Source of the DNA: Dasypus novemcinctus | Taxonomy: Eukaryota > Chordata > Mammalia > Cingulata > Dasypodidae | Direction: 5' to 3' | Assembly: GCF_030445035.2 (NCBI RefSeq) | Contig: NC_080673.1 | Coordinates: 161,258,216 to 161,322,215 of the forward strand | DNA length: 64,000 bases | Part shown: positions 30,840-43,009 of the stretch, piece after piece | Numbering within the stretch: the first letter of the stretch is position 1 | Layout of the letters: each line of letters opens with the position of its first letter | The notes under the pieces: model-generated | The model's input: the letters and a program-made list of their open reading frames with translations, nothing else | Told to the model about the DNA's origin: nothing | The model's database searches: none | Position numbers and translations under genes: made by a program

Positions 30840-32760
30840 TGCCTTCCTCATGCCTCACTATTAGTTGATGACCTGGCTTCTTATTTATTAAAAAAATAGA
30901 AACATTCAGAAAAGAACTTCCTTGTCTTCCCATCATTAGGTCAGTACACCTGCATCTACTCCATATATGCTGCCTTCCTTCTTGTTACTGTCCCTCCTCC
31001 TATTCCTAGTCAGCACCACTATCTAAATATCCAGTGTTTCCTCTCAACCTATCATTTATTTCAGCACATAAACATGTTTCAATACATCCTTAAAATATTC
31101 CTTTGATTAACATCACTCTCCAGTTATGGCCCATTTCTCTGTTACTCTTTATAGAAAAATTCCTTGAAAAAGTTGTCTATTATCTCTACCTTCACTTTAT
31201 CACTTCCCATTCTCTCTTTCCTATAGTCTAGTCCGGTTTTATCCCTTGATTCATCAAGACTGCATTTGTCAAATCAGCAACAGCCTCCATACATTTCCAA
31301 ATCCAATGGTCAATGATCGTCATTAATTTTATTTGAACTCTCAGAATATTTGATAAACCTCCCCTCCATTCTGCCCAAGCCCCTTCACTTGAAGCATTTA
31401 CTTCTTTATTTGGCTTCTGAAGCATCTCATGCTCTTGTTTTTTCCCCCTACTTCATTGTTCGCTGCTTCTGAGTCTGCTTAGCTAGTCTCTCTTCTTTTT
31501 CCTCCCCTCATACCTCTTCTATGGACACTCATTTCCCATTTGAGCTCATTCAATTCTATAGCTTTAAAATGTAATGACAGTAAAATTTACATTTTCCATC
31601 TGAGGGTTTCCCCTGACACATAAATCCAACTTATACTTAATTTCATTTGTTTTCACCATGAAAAAATAGCTCAAATATAGTATGTCTGAAACCAATCCCT
31701 GCTTTCTACCTGTAGCTCTTCCAAACTTCTCCAACTTTATAGAAGGAACCACAAATCATCCAGTTGCTTAGTCCAAAAATTAGTAGTCAGTCTTGATTAC
31801 TCTTTTACTTTCACTCCCAACATCTAATCCATCAGAAGTCTTATTGACACTATATTCAAATGTGTCCCACATTTGACTGCCTCATGAGCTCCTTCAGTGG
31901 TGACACTGTACTCCAAGCCACTATCATCTATTGCCGAAGATGTAATCTCCTAACTGGTTTCCTGCTTCCACTTTTTCTTCCCAGTTGTAATTTCTCCACA
32001 CAGCAGCCAGTACCATCCTTTAACAATGTAAATAAACTTTCTTCTCAAGCCCTTGGCCATTTAATGGTTTTTATTTACATTTAGAATAAAACTCAATCTT
32101 TTCCACATCTAAGAAGATTGCCATTCAAATAGTGGCTCTCAGAAGAGCAGCACTTGCATCATCTGGAAGCTTGTTAGCAATTTTGAATTTCAGGTCCTGC
32201 CCCAGGCCTACTGAATCAGAGTCTGCATTTTAACAAAATCTCTGGATCATTTGTTTGCACACCAAAGTTTGAAAAGAATCCCAAATAAAGTCTTTCTGAC
32301 CTCATCTCCATCCACTCTCTCCCTTTTTCACTCATGTTAGTTTTGCTTCTCACACCACCAAGTTTATCCACCTTGAGGTCTTGGTACTTGCTGTTGATTC
32401 TTCCTAGAATTATCTCCTAAAGATTATCTCCTTAGAATTATCTCCATGTATCTTTCATATTATTCATGTCTTTGTTTAAATTTTCACCTCTTCAGAAAGG
32501 CCTTCACTGACTATCTTTCTGAATAGTACATCCTCCCTGCTTTGTTTAGTCCCCATCATTAGCTTGCCCCTCCACCAATAGCAATTACAGTTACCTAAAA
32601 TTGTGTTATTTATTTAATTCTTTGCCTTCTGCCTCCCCCTCTAGAAAATAAACACTCTGAGGCCAGAGACATTATCTCTATACCATAGTTCCTGACAAAG
32701 AATAAGAAATTAATACATATGTAAAAAGAAAGAAAGAATGAATGAGTGAATGGGAAGATG
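30840..32760 (+). mobile_element. LINE L2 fragment with degraded reverse transcriptase region
   Basis: Text follows L2: a CAAATCCAATGGTCA block at about 31299, CATCCAGTTGCTTAGTCCAA at 31757, GCCACTATCATCTATTGCCG at 31917, CTCCTAACTGGTTTCCTGC at 31949, then the 3' end with AGAAAGGCCTTCACTGAC at 32495. No open frame survives. A MER5-type transposon interrupts it at 32132-32280. Confidence 0.75.
32132..32280 (+). mobile_element. MER5-like hAT (Charlie) non-autonomous DNA transposon
   Basis: GTGGCTCTCAGAAGAGCAGC, GGAAGCTTGTTAGCAATTTT, CCAGGCCTACTGAATCAGAG and AAAGTTTGAAAAG match the MER5A layout with its weak terminal inverted repeats. It sits inside the L2. Confidence 0.75.
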
Positions 32761-32863
32761 GTGACTCTTTGATGACTGGAGCAAATAAAACAACCAAGTT
32801 GCAGCCCTAATGGTAATTACATTGGGAGTGGGGATAAAAGAGACAACCAAAAAGTGAAAAAGT

Positions 32864-33240
32864 TGTTTTAGTTTCCTAACTTCTAAAACAAATAGTACAC
32901 AATGGGTTGGCTTAACAACAGAAATTTATTGGCTATGGTTTCAGAGGCTAGAAAGCTTGCTTCCTCCTGGAGTTGGTATCCTCTGGCTGGAATTCTTTGG
33001 GGTTCCTTGACTTTTCTGGTTCCAGATTCTGGCTATTCCCAGCGGCTCCTCTGAGTCCAATTTCCTTTTCCTATAAGGACTTCAGTCGTATTGGATTATG
33101 GCTCACCCTCACTCAGTTTGGGCACACCATAGCTAATAACATTGGCAGAGGTCCTATTTACAAAAGGGTTCACACCCACAGGACCAGGGATTAGGACCTG
33201 ACTATGCCTTTTGTGGAGGACACAATTCAATCCCCATCAC
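32864..33240 (-). mobile_element. Solo LTR, MLT1/MaLR-like
   Basis: On the minus strand it reads TGATGGGGATTGAATTGTGT, CCTAATCCCTGGTCCTGTGG and ends AGGAAACTAAAACA. AATAAATTTCTGTTG on that strand is its polyadenylation signal. Candidate 5-bp duplication AAAGT/CAAGT has one mismatch. Confidence 0.75.
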
Positions 33241-33449
33241 AAGTAAATACGCTAGATGATATTACAGAAGTATGAGAAGGAAAAGAAGGCATGATTTCAG
33301 GAAATATTAGACTTCTATAGTTTAATATCCCATTTATGAACCTGTTAGCTAAGCATACAGTATTCCTATTTAGCCTGAGATGACCTGACTGACTCTTGAT
33401 TTAAGAAAGGTAAAGCAAGAATGCCATTTATTGTGGTGATTTCTCTATA

Positions 33450-33880
33450 AAGTCCCCCCCCTCCAAGATGACCCCCTTATCTGTCTGCTTGTCTCCTCAC
33501 TGTGTCTGCTCATTGTATCTGCTCATTGTCTGCTTGTTGTGTCTGCTTCTTGTCTACTCATCTGCTCACCATGTCCACTTGTCTGCTCCTTGTGTCCGCT
33601 CGCTCTCTGCTCACCTTTTTTATGAAGCACTAGGAACTGAACATGGGACTTCCCGTGTGGGAGGTGGATGCCCAACTGCTTGAGCTATATCCATCCCTGC
33701 TTGTTGTGTCTATTCATTGTGTCTGTTCATTGTATCAGCTCATCAGCTCATTGTGTCAGTTTGTTGCATCTGCTCATTGCATCTGCTTGTCTTCTTTAGG
33801 AGGCCCTAGGAACCAAACTGGAAACTCTTGTGTGGGAGGCAGGTGCCCACTGCTTGAGCCACATCCACTCCCTATAAAAT
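33450..33880 (-). mobile_element. Dimeric short tRNA-derived SINE with (TGTCTGCTCATTG)-like spacer
   Basis: Two antisense tRNA-like units at about 33618-33700 and 33797-33876, separated and flanked by degenerate TCTGCTCATTGTG-type repeats at 33480-33610 and 33700-33790. Confidence 0.7.
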
Positions 33881-35230
33881 TTCATCTCCTAGCTTAGAGA
33901 TACATTTGCATTATGGACTTAAGAAAGCACTTTTACTGAGAAAACAAGTTATATATAAAATTATTCTAAATTCAGGGTGTAGATAGACACTTTTCTGTGC
34001 ATAAAACTAGACATACATAGACAAGTTTTAATATTTTTACTATGAAAATTTAAAACATCTACATAAGAAACCACATAAACAAAAAAACTAAATTTTTCGT
34101 AGCAGCAACAAGTAAGAATTCTATTTAATAATTCCTAATAGCAGAATTATGAAATATCTAAGAATTAATGAAAAAAGAAATATAATTACAAAATGTTAGA
34201 CTCATTTTAAGGAGACTTGGATATTCAGACTGATATACTATATCCCTGGATGACAGGGTTACACTTCATCAGAGGATCTCTTTCAAGTAAATGTATAAGT
34301 TTAATATATCTCCAATTAAAATCCAAGTGGTATTTTTTTCTTGGAAGTTAGCAAGGTAGTTTTAAGGTTAATCTGAAGACATAAGCAAACACATTAAGAG
34401 AAACTGGAAACAAAAAATTTATTATATAGGTCATGGGTTAAATAATTGTTCATTTCTATAGTTGAAAGCAAGGTAATGATGAAAACGATATTTTGGAGGA
34501 ATCATAACTTGAGAATATGTAAGGATTAAACTTTTACAATTTTGATATTTGCTGAAGACTAATTTGCTATAACAGGGTGCTTAATTCCAGAGCCCATAAT
34601 CACTATATAACATTGTCTGTGACTAAGCAAAAATCTTACTGCAACTTTCCCCCTTTTCCTTCTCCTCAAATGCTTTCAACTTCTTTTACCAGAGAATGTA
34701 ACATTTTTCCAAATTTCTGTCTTTACTGGTTGGATGAAAGTTTCAGATTATGTGTTAAAGGTAAATGGCACATTTGGAGTCAAGAGATGGCCTTCATTTT
34801 GACAGGAATGATTGGGGACATGTGCTGAAAATAAGAGTCCTGAATTGCTCAGACTCAAGTGCCCCAGTTCACAACAGTTTAACTAGGTCAGTGGCCTTTG
34901 TAACACTTGATGACAGCTGCTTTTCTACTTTGCTCTTACAAGTGAGGGATGTCAACTGTAAAAGCGCCCTGACAATCCCTTGCTCCTCTTTTCCTCAGAG
35001 CATAGCAGGTTCTACTCTGTTTCTCAATGACACAATCAATGGTCTATCGCTTTCCAAGTCAGTTTTCATTTCTGAGTGGAAGTCTCAAATGATTTTTTAA
35101 AAGTTTAAAAAACCAACCAGGCCGTGTCACAGCAAATTCATGATGAAAATAGAATTCCTTTCCTGAAGGTAAGATTCATGGACTCTTATACTGTTATTTA
35201 GAAATGAAGAATGGTGAAAATATTATTAAC
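33881..35230. other. Intergenic, no feature recognised
   Basis: Frames at 34577-34828 and 34765-35100 have no domain or splice support. Confidence 0.4.
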
Positions 35231-35232
35231 AA

Positions 35233-35710
35233 GGGCTTTGAAGTAAAAGAAAGGAAAGGAGAAATAAAAAGAAGGGGGGAAGGAAGGAAGGAAGGAAGGA
35301 AGGAAGGAAGGAAGGAAGGAAGGAAGGAAGGAAGGAAGGAAGGAAGGAAGGAAGGAAGGAAGGAAGGAAGGAAGGAAGGAAGGAAGGAAGGAAGGAAGGA
35401 AGGAAGGAAGGAAGGAAGGAAGGAAGGAAGGAAGGAAGGAAGGAAGGAAGGAAGGAAGGAAGGAAGGAAGGAAGGAAGGAAGGAAGGAAGGAAGGAAGGA
35501 AGGTTCTAATCCTATCTCTGCATATGAACAGATTTGGTGGCTTTAAGACCATTACTACCTTTCTGAATCTCCGTTCCTGCACAGGGAAGGTAAAGTGAGC
35601 CATGTAGAATTTGCAAGTCCCTACGAGGATTAATTAAGATGGTGAATATAAATTACCTAGCCCAGTGTTTGGCACATATAAGTACTCAAGAAACGGAAAT
35701 ATGCCACAAC
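35233..35710 (+). repeat. MIR SINE split by a GGAA microsatellite
   Basis: GGCTTTGAAGT at 35234 and TTCTAATCCTATCTCTGCAT after 35503 fit the two sides of one MIR, which continues to GCCCAGTGTTTGGCACATAT at about 35660. Confidence 0.6.
35278..35503. repeat. (GGAA)n microsatellite, about 226 bp
   Basis: Some 56 tetranucleotide units with no interruption. Gives long artefactual Lys-Glu-Gly-Arg and Leu-Pro-Ser-Phe frames on the two strands. Confidence 0.97.
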
Positions 35711-36009
35711 TATAAAAGAGCCTTTTTGATGATATTTTAAGGAAGTGTATTTGATTTTCCATTATATCATGAATAAAATTATGGGTAAAAGGATGATGAC
35801 CTTAATTAATATACATACTATAAAGCTCTTCAAAAACATCTATGGTTTCTACAATACAACTTTTGACACCAACCTTAAATGTTGCAGTAACTCAGTCCGA
35901 TTCAATTCTGATTCTGCCCAGAGTTGGGCCAGACCCTACAACTTAAAGGAAATGCTCTACAAAGTCACCATTCAGGCCCAAGTTTGGGAGTACCAGGGCC
36001 AGCCATGCT
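35711..36009. other. Intergenic, no feature recognised
   Basis: The frame 35745-36014 lacks any support. Confidence 0.35.
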
Positions 36010-36600
36010 TCTAACCAACTGACTACAAATTCAGGGATCCCCATTAATCCCTTGGGTTTGATAATTCACTAGCATGACTTGCAGAATTCACTGAAAGTGC
36101 TATACTTACAATTATGGATTTATTATAGTAAAAAGGATAAAAATAAGAAGAAGCCAAAAGAAGAGAGGCATTGGGTGCACTCTTGGAGGGTTTCAAATGC
36201 AAGTTTCTGTGCCCTTTCCACATGGAGTCAGAACACATTACCCTCCTGGCACAGCAAGGATATATTTTCTCACAAAGCTCATGGGAGCTTTGAGTGTCCT
36301 GTATGTTTAATTGGGCCTCCTTATAAAACCATGATTGATGGAATCAACTATGCAGCACCCCCTCCCTTCCCAGAGGTCAGGGAGGTCTGGTTGTTAGGAG
36401 TTGACTTTTAACACCTGGTTGGTCTTTCTGGTGTGGAGAGCCCCCTCTCTAAGACTGCAGTGTGTCTGATCCCTCTCTACCATCTCATTAGCATTTGAAC
36501 TATCAGTTGTGATCCTGGGCCCACCATGAAGAAAAAAAGGTGTTGCTGTCATAGGAAATTCCAAAGGTTCAGTGGTTGCTTCCCCAGGAACTTAACACAA
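36010..36600 (-). mobile_element. LTR-like repeat, antisense
   Basis: GATAATTCACTAGCATGACT, GTGCTATACTTACAATTATGG then TTTATTATAG, and CACATGGAGTCAGAACACATT resemble the old LTR layout also seen at 26100-26720. Boundaries and family are uncertain. Confidence 0.4.
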
Positions 36601-37539
36601 AGACCAGCCAAGTTTTTCATTATACTACACATACTACAATTATTTTGGCATGGTGTGGGGCTTGGGAGTTGGATCATGTGAGGGACAACCAAATTTTTTC
36701 AGTTTTAAGTATTACTGGAGATATTAGTACAATTTCATGAATTGGAAGAACAGTCTTTGTTGAAGTGTCATTATCTAGCTAGCAAGCTTTTGAACATGCG
36801 TCCTATTTTGGAGGTACTCCCCATCTCCCCGTGCAAAAACCAAAGCAGGCATTTACACCCTCTCTCTGATCCTTGGCAGCTAGTGGCATATGAATTAGGA
36901 TTGAATGGCTTATCTTCTTCAATACCTGAAAGACTGATAAAACCAAGCAAAGGAAGACAGTTAGAAACACTCATGGAAGCAGAAGACTACATTCTAACAG
37001 TGGAGGTGGCTCTGCATATGTAGGTGGGGTCATACCTGCTCTAGCATTCTAACTAGGCTTTCTCTCTTGTAAGATCTAGACTATCTTCTTTGCCTTGTCT
37101 CTTTTGGATTATACTCTTTTCCCAAGCTTGTTCCTCTAGCTTTAAGATTGATAATATGATCTATCCTATATCCATCTTGTAGATCCCTTTTCTTTTCATA
37201 TTAACCAAAAGTCACTTTCTGGTGTTTGCAATCATGAACCCCTGTAGTATTGATAATCTAGGGAGTGTTTCCTTGTCTTTCTGTCACCACACCTTTGGAG
37301 TGAAAATTAGGTTATCATAATATGATTATTGAAATAAATGGTGTTTTTTAAGTTGTCTAAAAAGACATAGCACACATATAGAACACTTACCACTATAGTG
37401 GTATTATTACCAAAAAAACAAAAAACAAAAAACTACACATGAAAAAAAGGCCCTTGAAACTGTAATTTGGAGGGGAGTTTTGCTAAGTAAAGTATAATGC
37501 CCAGACTCTGGGGATAGATTAAGTACCTAGGCTTCATTC
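36601..37539. other. Intergenic, no feature recognised
   Basis: No supportable gene or repeat. Confidence 0.4.
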
Positions 37540-38700
37540 TCCATTTCCATTCTCACCAGTAGTGAATGAGTGTTCCTATTTGTACCAGTTTGATATTATT
37601 TATGAATTCCAAAAATAGATATTGGATTATATTTGTAAACTGGTCTGTTCTTCTGGGCTAGTGATACATTAGATTGTATTGGATGCAGAGGTTTCACTCT
37701 TACTTGATTAAATTATGAATAAGGTTTTGATTGGGTCATGTCAGCAGAACATTGAGTACTCTCCCTCTTGATGAGCAGGGACTAACAGAGAAAATGACAA
37801 GGCAGAGGATTTAGTTAGAGTTTGAGTTGGAGCCTTGGGAAGTAAACACACAGAGAAGCAGATAAGGGAGGAAAGAGAGAAGGGTCCATTAGACATGGCA
37901 GAGGTCCTGGGAAGAGCTACAAGCCATTCACCTGATAGTCTACAGCTGACCTTGCTGAAAGAACAGAGCAGTTGAGCTTAGAGAGGAATGAACCTCAGGA
38001 GAGAGATGAGACTTAGCCCAGCCTACAGCTAATATTGGAAGAAGCTGGGATCACAGAGCTAAGAGAGAAAGAGAACCGGAATGCTTGCAGATGTTGGCAG
38101 CCAACTTGCTCCAACATGAGACAACAGACCTCGGTGAGGGAGTTAACTTAGGCTTTATAGTCTGGTAACTGTAAGCTTCTACCCTAAGTAAATACCCTTT
38201 ATAAAAACCAACAGATTCCTGGTACTTTGCATCAGTATCCCCTTGGCTGACTAATTACACTATTTCTCCACATCCTCTTCAACACTTATGGTTTTCTGTG
38301 TTTTGGTTTTTTTTTTTTTAAATAATGGCCAGTCTGGTAGGTGTGAAAGGACATCTCATTGCAGTTTTGATATTTTCATTTCCCTAATAGCTAGTGATGT
38401 TGAGCATCTTTTCATGTGCTTTTTAGCCATCCATATTTCCTCTTTAGAAAAGTGTCTGTTCAAGTGTCTTGCCCATTTTTAAAATGGGTTGGTTTTGTCT
38501 TTTTATTATTGAGTTGTAGGATTTATTTATATATGCTGGCTATCAAACCTTTATCAGATATGTGGTTTCCAAATACTTTCTTCCAATGAGTGGGCTCCCT
38601 TTTTACCTCTTGACCAGCCCCTTTGAAACACAAAGTTTTTAATTTTGAGTAGGTCTCATTTATCTATTTTTTTTTCATTGTTCACACATATCACAATCAT
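37540..38700 (-). mobile_element. L1 fragment (antisense) interrupted by an LTR
   Basis: ATTCTCACCAGTAGTGAATG then AGTGTTCCTATT at the left, and CTATTTCTCCACATCCTC, GTTGAGCATCTTTTCATGTG and TTTATCAGATATGTGG at the right, are the complement of the L1 ORF2 3' end. The L1 is continuous once the LTR at 37581-38259 is removed. Confidence 0.8.
37581..38259 (+). mobile_element. Solo ERVL-class LTR (family A), complete
   Basis: Termini TGTACCAG and CTAATTACA. Perfect 5-bp duplication CTATT (37576-37580 and 38260-38264), inserted in L1. Size 679 bp. This is the best-preserved copy of the family in the window. Confidence 0.92.
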
Positions 38701-40255
38701 TTTAAAGAAATTCAGTTTGTCTTGGGGCAAAGTTCCATCTGACTGTAGACCTATGAAACCTACAAAACAATTTATCTGCTTCCAATGTATAAAGGGACAG
38801 GCAAAGGATAAACATTTTCATTACCAGAAAGAGAAATTGGGAGGAAACATGAGTCACAGGTATCCTACAGATCCATAAACTTGCAGGGCATACTACATTA
38901 GATTTCAAAGTCTGAGAGTCATTCTCAAGATGATGATTTATTTCCCCTTGGGCCTTAAGGGGACTCATCCTTTCCATAGGCTTGCCCAATGGCCATTTTC
39001 TTGGTTCTACCCTCATCAAGCTTCTGGTTGGGGACTTAGCTCCAGACTGCTCACCCTCCGAGAACATTGTGGTGATGACCACATTTAACCCAGTCTTTGG
39101 GGTAGAATCTCATCCCCCTTAGTACAATGACAGGAGGGTAGCATTCTCTCTAATCTCTGGCCTAAACCCTCTCAAAGCCTTAAGTTGGCAAACTGGCCAT
39201 CTTTAGTCTATGGGGGGCAGACCCACCCCTCTCAGACCTACAGGGTGTCGACCTTACTCTCCCCAATCCTTGGGGAATGTGCTCCACCCTTTCTGTAGCC
39301 TGGGGCAGCAAAGTGCTCCTTGAACATCATGATGAAACATCTACCGTCTTCAAATGCTGAGGCAAATTCATCCTTTCTGTACACATGGGTAGGTCCTTCT
39401 CTTGGCCCAAGGAGCTGTCTTAATTCCAGATCTTAACCTCCATGATTATTTCTTAAAGCCTTTTTTTCACTTCCATGTCTCCCCTTCATAGCCCTTTTAG
39501 TCCAGCTGACAGTGGTTTTGTTCATACAGTTCTCTCAAAAAGTTTATTGGTTTAGTATGTAGGAAGCAGGGGTCCAAGTCATCAGACAGTAAGACTTTCT
39601 ACAAGTCTTTCCCAGATAACTGCATTTTCAATTCTGACTTACAAGTTCCAAGTTTACTTAAGTCCTCAAATGGACTACTAGCACCTGGGGCTTGATTTTC
39701 CAGAGGCTTAGAATTTCTGGAATCAGTTTCTGGTTTCTTTGTGCTCAACAATTCAGTTCTCAGTTCATATCTTTCCTCTAGCATTTTACCATCAGCTACA
39801 AGAAGAGGCCAAGCCACATTCTCCTAGTTTACTTTGGAAAGTTTTTCAGCTAAATGCCCAGGCTTGCCATTTTTAAATTCTCCCTGCCATAAAACATCAA
39901 GGGTTACCTTCCTAAGTTCTCAGTGACTTTAAAACTTTCCTCCAGCTTGCAATAATACTTTTGTCATTTATTTCCAAAACTAATAAAAAGTCTCTTTAGT
40001 ATACATATTCCTACCAAAACCTTCTCAAAACACTCTAGACGTTTTCTATCAAGCACTCACAGTTATTTCCTGCTAAGGCCTTATAAAAAATAACTTTAGG
40101 CTCCATATTCCTACCAACAGTCTGTTCAAAGCAATCTAGTCCTTTTTCATCAAGCATCTCACACTTCCTCCAAAAAATACGCCTTACCCTTTTATAAAAC
40201 CTTTCCAGCATTTTGGTAATTGCAAAACACCACTCCATTCTCCAGTACCAAATTC
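38701..40255 (-). mobile_element. MaLR-like provirus internal sequence
   Basis: On the minus strand, directly after the LTR at 40256-41342, comes GAATTTGGTACTGGAGAATG then GAGTGGTGTTTTGCAATTACC, the leader type seen in MaLR internal regions. Minus frames at 38702-39082, 39599-39817 and 40035-40238 are short and show no retroviral domain. No 3' LTR is found at the left end. Confidence 0.6.
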
Positions 40256-41342
40256 TGTATTAGCCAGGCAAAAGGGGTGCTTATGCAAAGTACCAGAAAT
40301 CTGTTGGCTTTTATCTTTTTTTGTTTTCTTTTTTTTTTCCTAAAGATTTTTTATTTATTTCTCTTCCCTTCCCCATGCACACCCCCTTCCCCCGTTGTCT
40401 GCTCTCTGTGTCCATTTGCTGTGTGTTCTTCTGTGTCCGCTTGCATTCTTGTCAGCGGCACCAGGAATCTATGTCTCTTTTTGTTGTGTCATCTTGCTGC
40501 ATCAGCTCTCCATGTGTGCGGTGCCACTCCTAGGTGGGTTGTGCTTTTTCTTGCGCTGGGCAGCTCTCCTTGTAGGGCATACCCCTTGCACATGGGGGAC
40601 ACCCCTGCATGACCTGGCACTCCTTGCACGCATCAGCACTGCATGTGGGCCAGTTCACCACACGGGTCAGGAGGTCCTGGTTTTGAACCCTGGACCTCCT
40701 TTGTGGTAGGCAGACACTCTATCCATTGAGCCAAATCTGCTTCCCTCTGTTGGCTTTTATAGACAGTATTTGTTTGTGGTAGAAGCTTTCAGTCACAAGG
40801 CCCTAAAAAGTCCAACTCAAGATTACTTCCGTACCAAACTCTGCTGTCACTTCTTGAAGCAAGTTTGCAGGTGATTCCTGTGCGAGTACAGCCTTCCTAC
40901 TTCCTCTTTTTGCCCCATGGTCCCAGTTTCTTTTGCTCTGAGCTGTAGGTTGGCATAGGACTCATCTCTCTCCCTAGGGCTCATTTTCTTCTGGGCTCAG
41001 TTGTTTTGTCCTCTTCACAATGTCTGCTGTAGACTATCAGGTTCATCCCTCTTCCTGGGACCTCTGCTGTGTCTAATGAGCTGTCTCTATACGTCTGTGT
41101 TCTTCTCCTCTCTGTCTACTCCCACGTGAGAGTCTATTTTATCAGCCCAAGAGGGCTGGGACTCAACTCTGAGTTGCATTCTAATGACTTGGTTGAATCA
41201 AAGCCCTAATCTTAACCTAATTTAATCAAAACTCTATGCTGAATCTAATATAATCAAAGGGTTACCACACCCAGAGGAACCAGTTTACAAACATAATCAA
41301 ATACCTTTTTTTTGAATTCATAGATAGTATCAAACTGCTACA
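40256..41342 (-). mobile_element. ERVL/MaLR-class LTR (family A), split by a SINE
   Basis: Minus-strand termini TGTAGCAGTTTGATAC and GGCTAATACA match family A copies at 7080, 37581 and 56510. A SINE at 40315-40746 interrupts it. It appears to be the 5' LTR of the provirus to its left. Confidence 0.85.
40315..40746 (-). mobile_element. Long tRNA-derived SINE (armadillo DAS type)
   Basis: Flanked by a perfect 14-bp duplication CTGTTGGCTTTTAT (40301-40314 and 40747-40760), so it inserted into the LTR after the LTR was in place. Confidence 0.93.
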
Positions 41343-42110
41343 TCCATTAAATATTTCTTTCAGAGACTTAAATCTTTGGATGTTCATATACCGGTTGATC
41401 CCTGAATCCCAGAAGAGTTGCAGCCAACTTCTATGCTCCAATTCTTTAGGCTTGCCCTAGACAACTGACAGAATGGGACAGGATGAGACTTATCCATCAT
41501 AAAGAACAAGGAGTATCTACAACTGTAAGGAAAACAATTCCTTACACCTTCCCCATGATATTTAAGTCCTCTCTCAGCCTGCAACAGTCAGAGAGGACAC
41601 CATCCCAAATCTCTCAAGATTGAGGAAGAAAAAAACATAAGGGGAGAATATAACCATGGACCAAATTACATTTATTGTTATTGTAGTTATGACCTTGTGT
41701 TAGCAGAAGAACTTGTAACATTGGTATAAAGATAGTGGTTGCCAAGGGTTCAAAAGGGAGGGGGAGGAATGAATAGTAGAACCGAGGGCATATTTGGGGC
41801 CATGCCATTCTTCCGTATGATAATGCAGTGATAGACACATGACATTATACATTTGTCAAAGTCTATAAAACTGTACAGCAAAAAGTATAAACCATAATGT
41901 AAACTATAGTCTTTGGTTAGTAGCAATGCTTCACTATTGTTTCATCAATTGTAACAAATGACCCACACTAATCTAAGATGCTAATAATAGGGGAAGCTGT
42001 GTGTGTGTGAGTGGGGGGGGGCGATTATACAGGAATTCCCTCTACTTTCAGTATAATTTTTCCATAAATGTAAATCTAAAACTCTCTAAAAATAAAGTTT
42101 ATTACAAAAA
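41343..42110 (+). mobile_element. L1 3' end fragment
   Basis: TTGTAACAAATGACCCACAC followed by TAATCTAAGATGCTAATAAT and AGGGGAAGCTG, then AAAAATAAAGTTTATTACA and an A-rich tail at about 42102. The left boundary is uncertain. Confidence 0.65.
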
Positions 42111-42600
42111 AAGAGAGAGAAACTCCATCTGTCTCAATAACAAACCTGTTGAGACTAAATAAAGACTGTATGTGATGGTGTAGGATGTGGTTTAGAGTGA
42201 TGAGCCATGGTAGAGGAAAAGCAGCATGTGAGGAAGATCATGATAAATATTTAATAAAGGTGGAATCCAGGGCAGGAGTAGAAGGAGTGATGAAGGACAC
42301 TAGCCAAAGGCAGAGCAGCCAAAGTCATCCTCCCACTGATGGAGTGGCAAGTTCAGACAGAATCACATTCACTGTCTATAACCAACTGCAGTGAAAGCAT
42401 CATCTAAATAGGCACTGCAATTTGTCTTTCCTTTTAGAATGTGGAAACTGGGGTATTCATCCTTATTGAATAAAAAATAGATAAGTGAACAATCCAAACT
42501 TACCTAGGAAGGATCATTTATTGAACAGACAGGGATGAGAAAAGCCAGTACCACAAGAATGAGCAAGGTTGCTCTCTAGTCAAAAGCATATTAGAAAAGT
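42111..42600. other. Intergenic, no feature recognised
   Basis: No supportable gene or repeat. Confidence 0.4.
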
Positions 42601-42602
42601 TT

Positions 42603-42680
42603 TTTAGGAGGTACCAGGGATTGAACACATGTGAAGCAGGTCCTCAACCACTGAGCTATATCCACTCCCTTAGAGAAATT
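42603..42680 (-). repeat. Short tRNA-derived SINE
   Basis: TTAGGAGGTACCAGGGATTG to GAGCTATATCCACTCCC, with a short internal deletion relative to the other copies. Confidence 0.65.
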
Positions 42681-43009
42681 TTTATAGAATGTTTTTAGAT
42701 TTCTTAGATTCACTCAGAATGTGATTGTTTGTAGGGTCCCAAAATTAGTATTTCTATGTTTGATATTTTTTATTCCACCAGGAAGATTGCTTAAGCTGCA
42801 AAGTCCAAAAACATTTATAATAAGCAAGTATATTTTTATTCCTAACATTATTTTTGCAATATTGACAACAAATATATTTAATTTATATCTGTTCAACTAT
42901 GACCCTTGGCTTGTCTCTCAGCAAAGTATCATAGAGCCAGGTATAATATTTTGCATACCTAGAGCCTATATCCGTTTATTTGTCCTTGGTCATGATTGCT
43001 ATTAAGAAA
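42681..43009. other. Intergenic, no feature recognised
   Basis: The frame 42721-43005 is not supported by any homology I can see. Confidence 0.35.

Noticed and set aside
33480..33790. Evenly spaced TCTGCTCATTG-like repeats that might suggest a CRISPR-type array
   Set aside because: Eukaryotic context, degenerate short units without unique spacers of constant length, and located within a dimeric SINE.
35204..35603. Long open frames across the GGAA repeat on both strands
   Set aside because: Pure microsatellite translation in frames without stops; no coding evidence.
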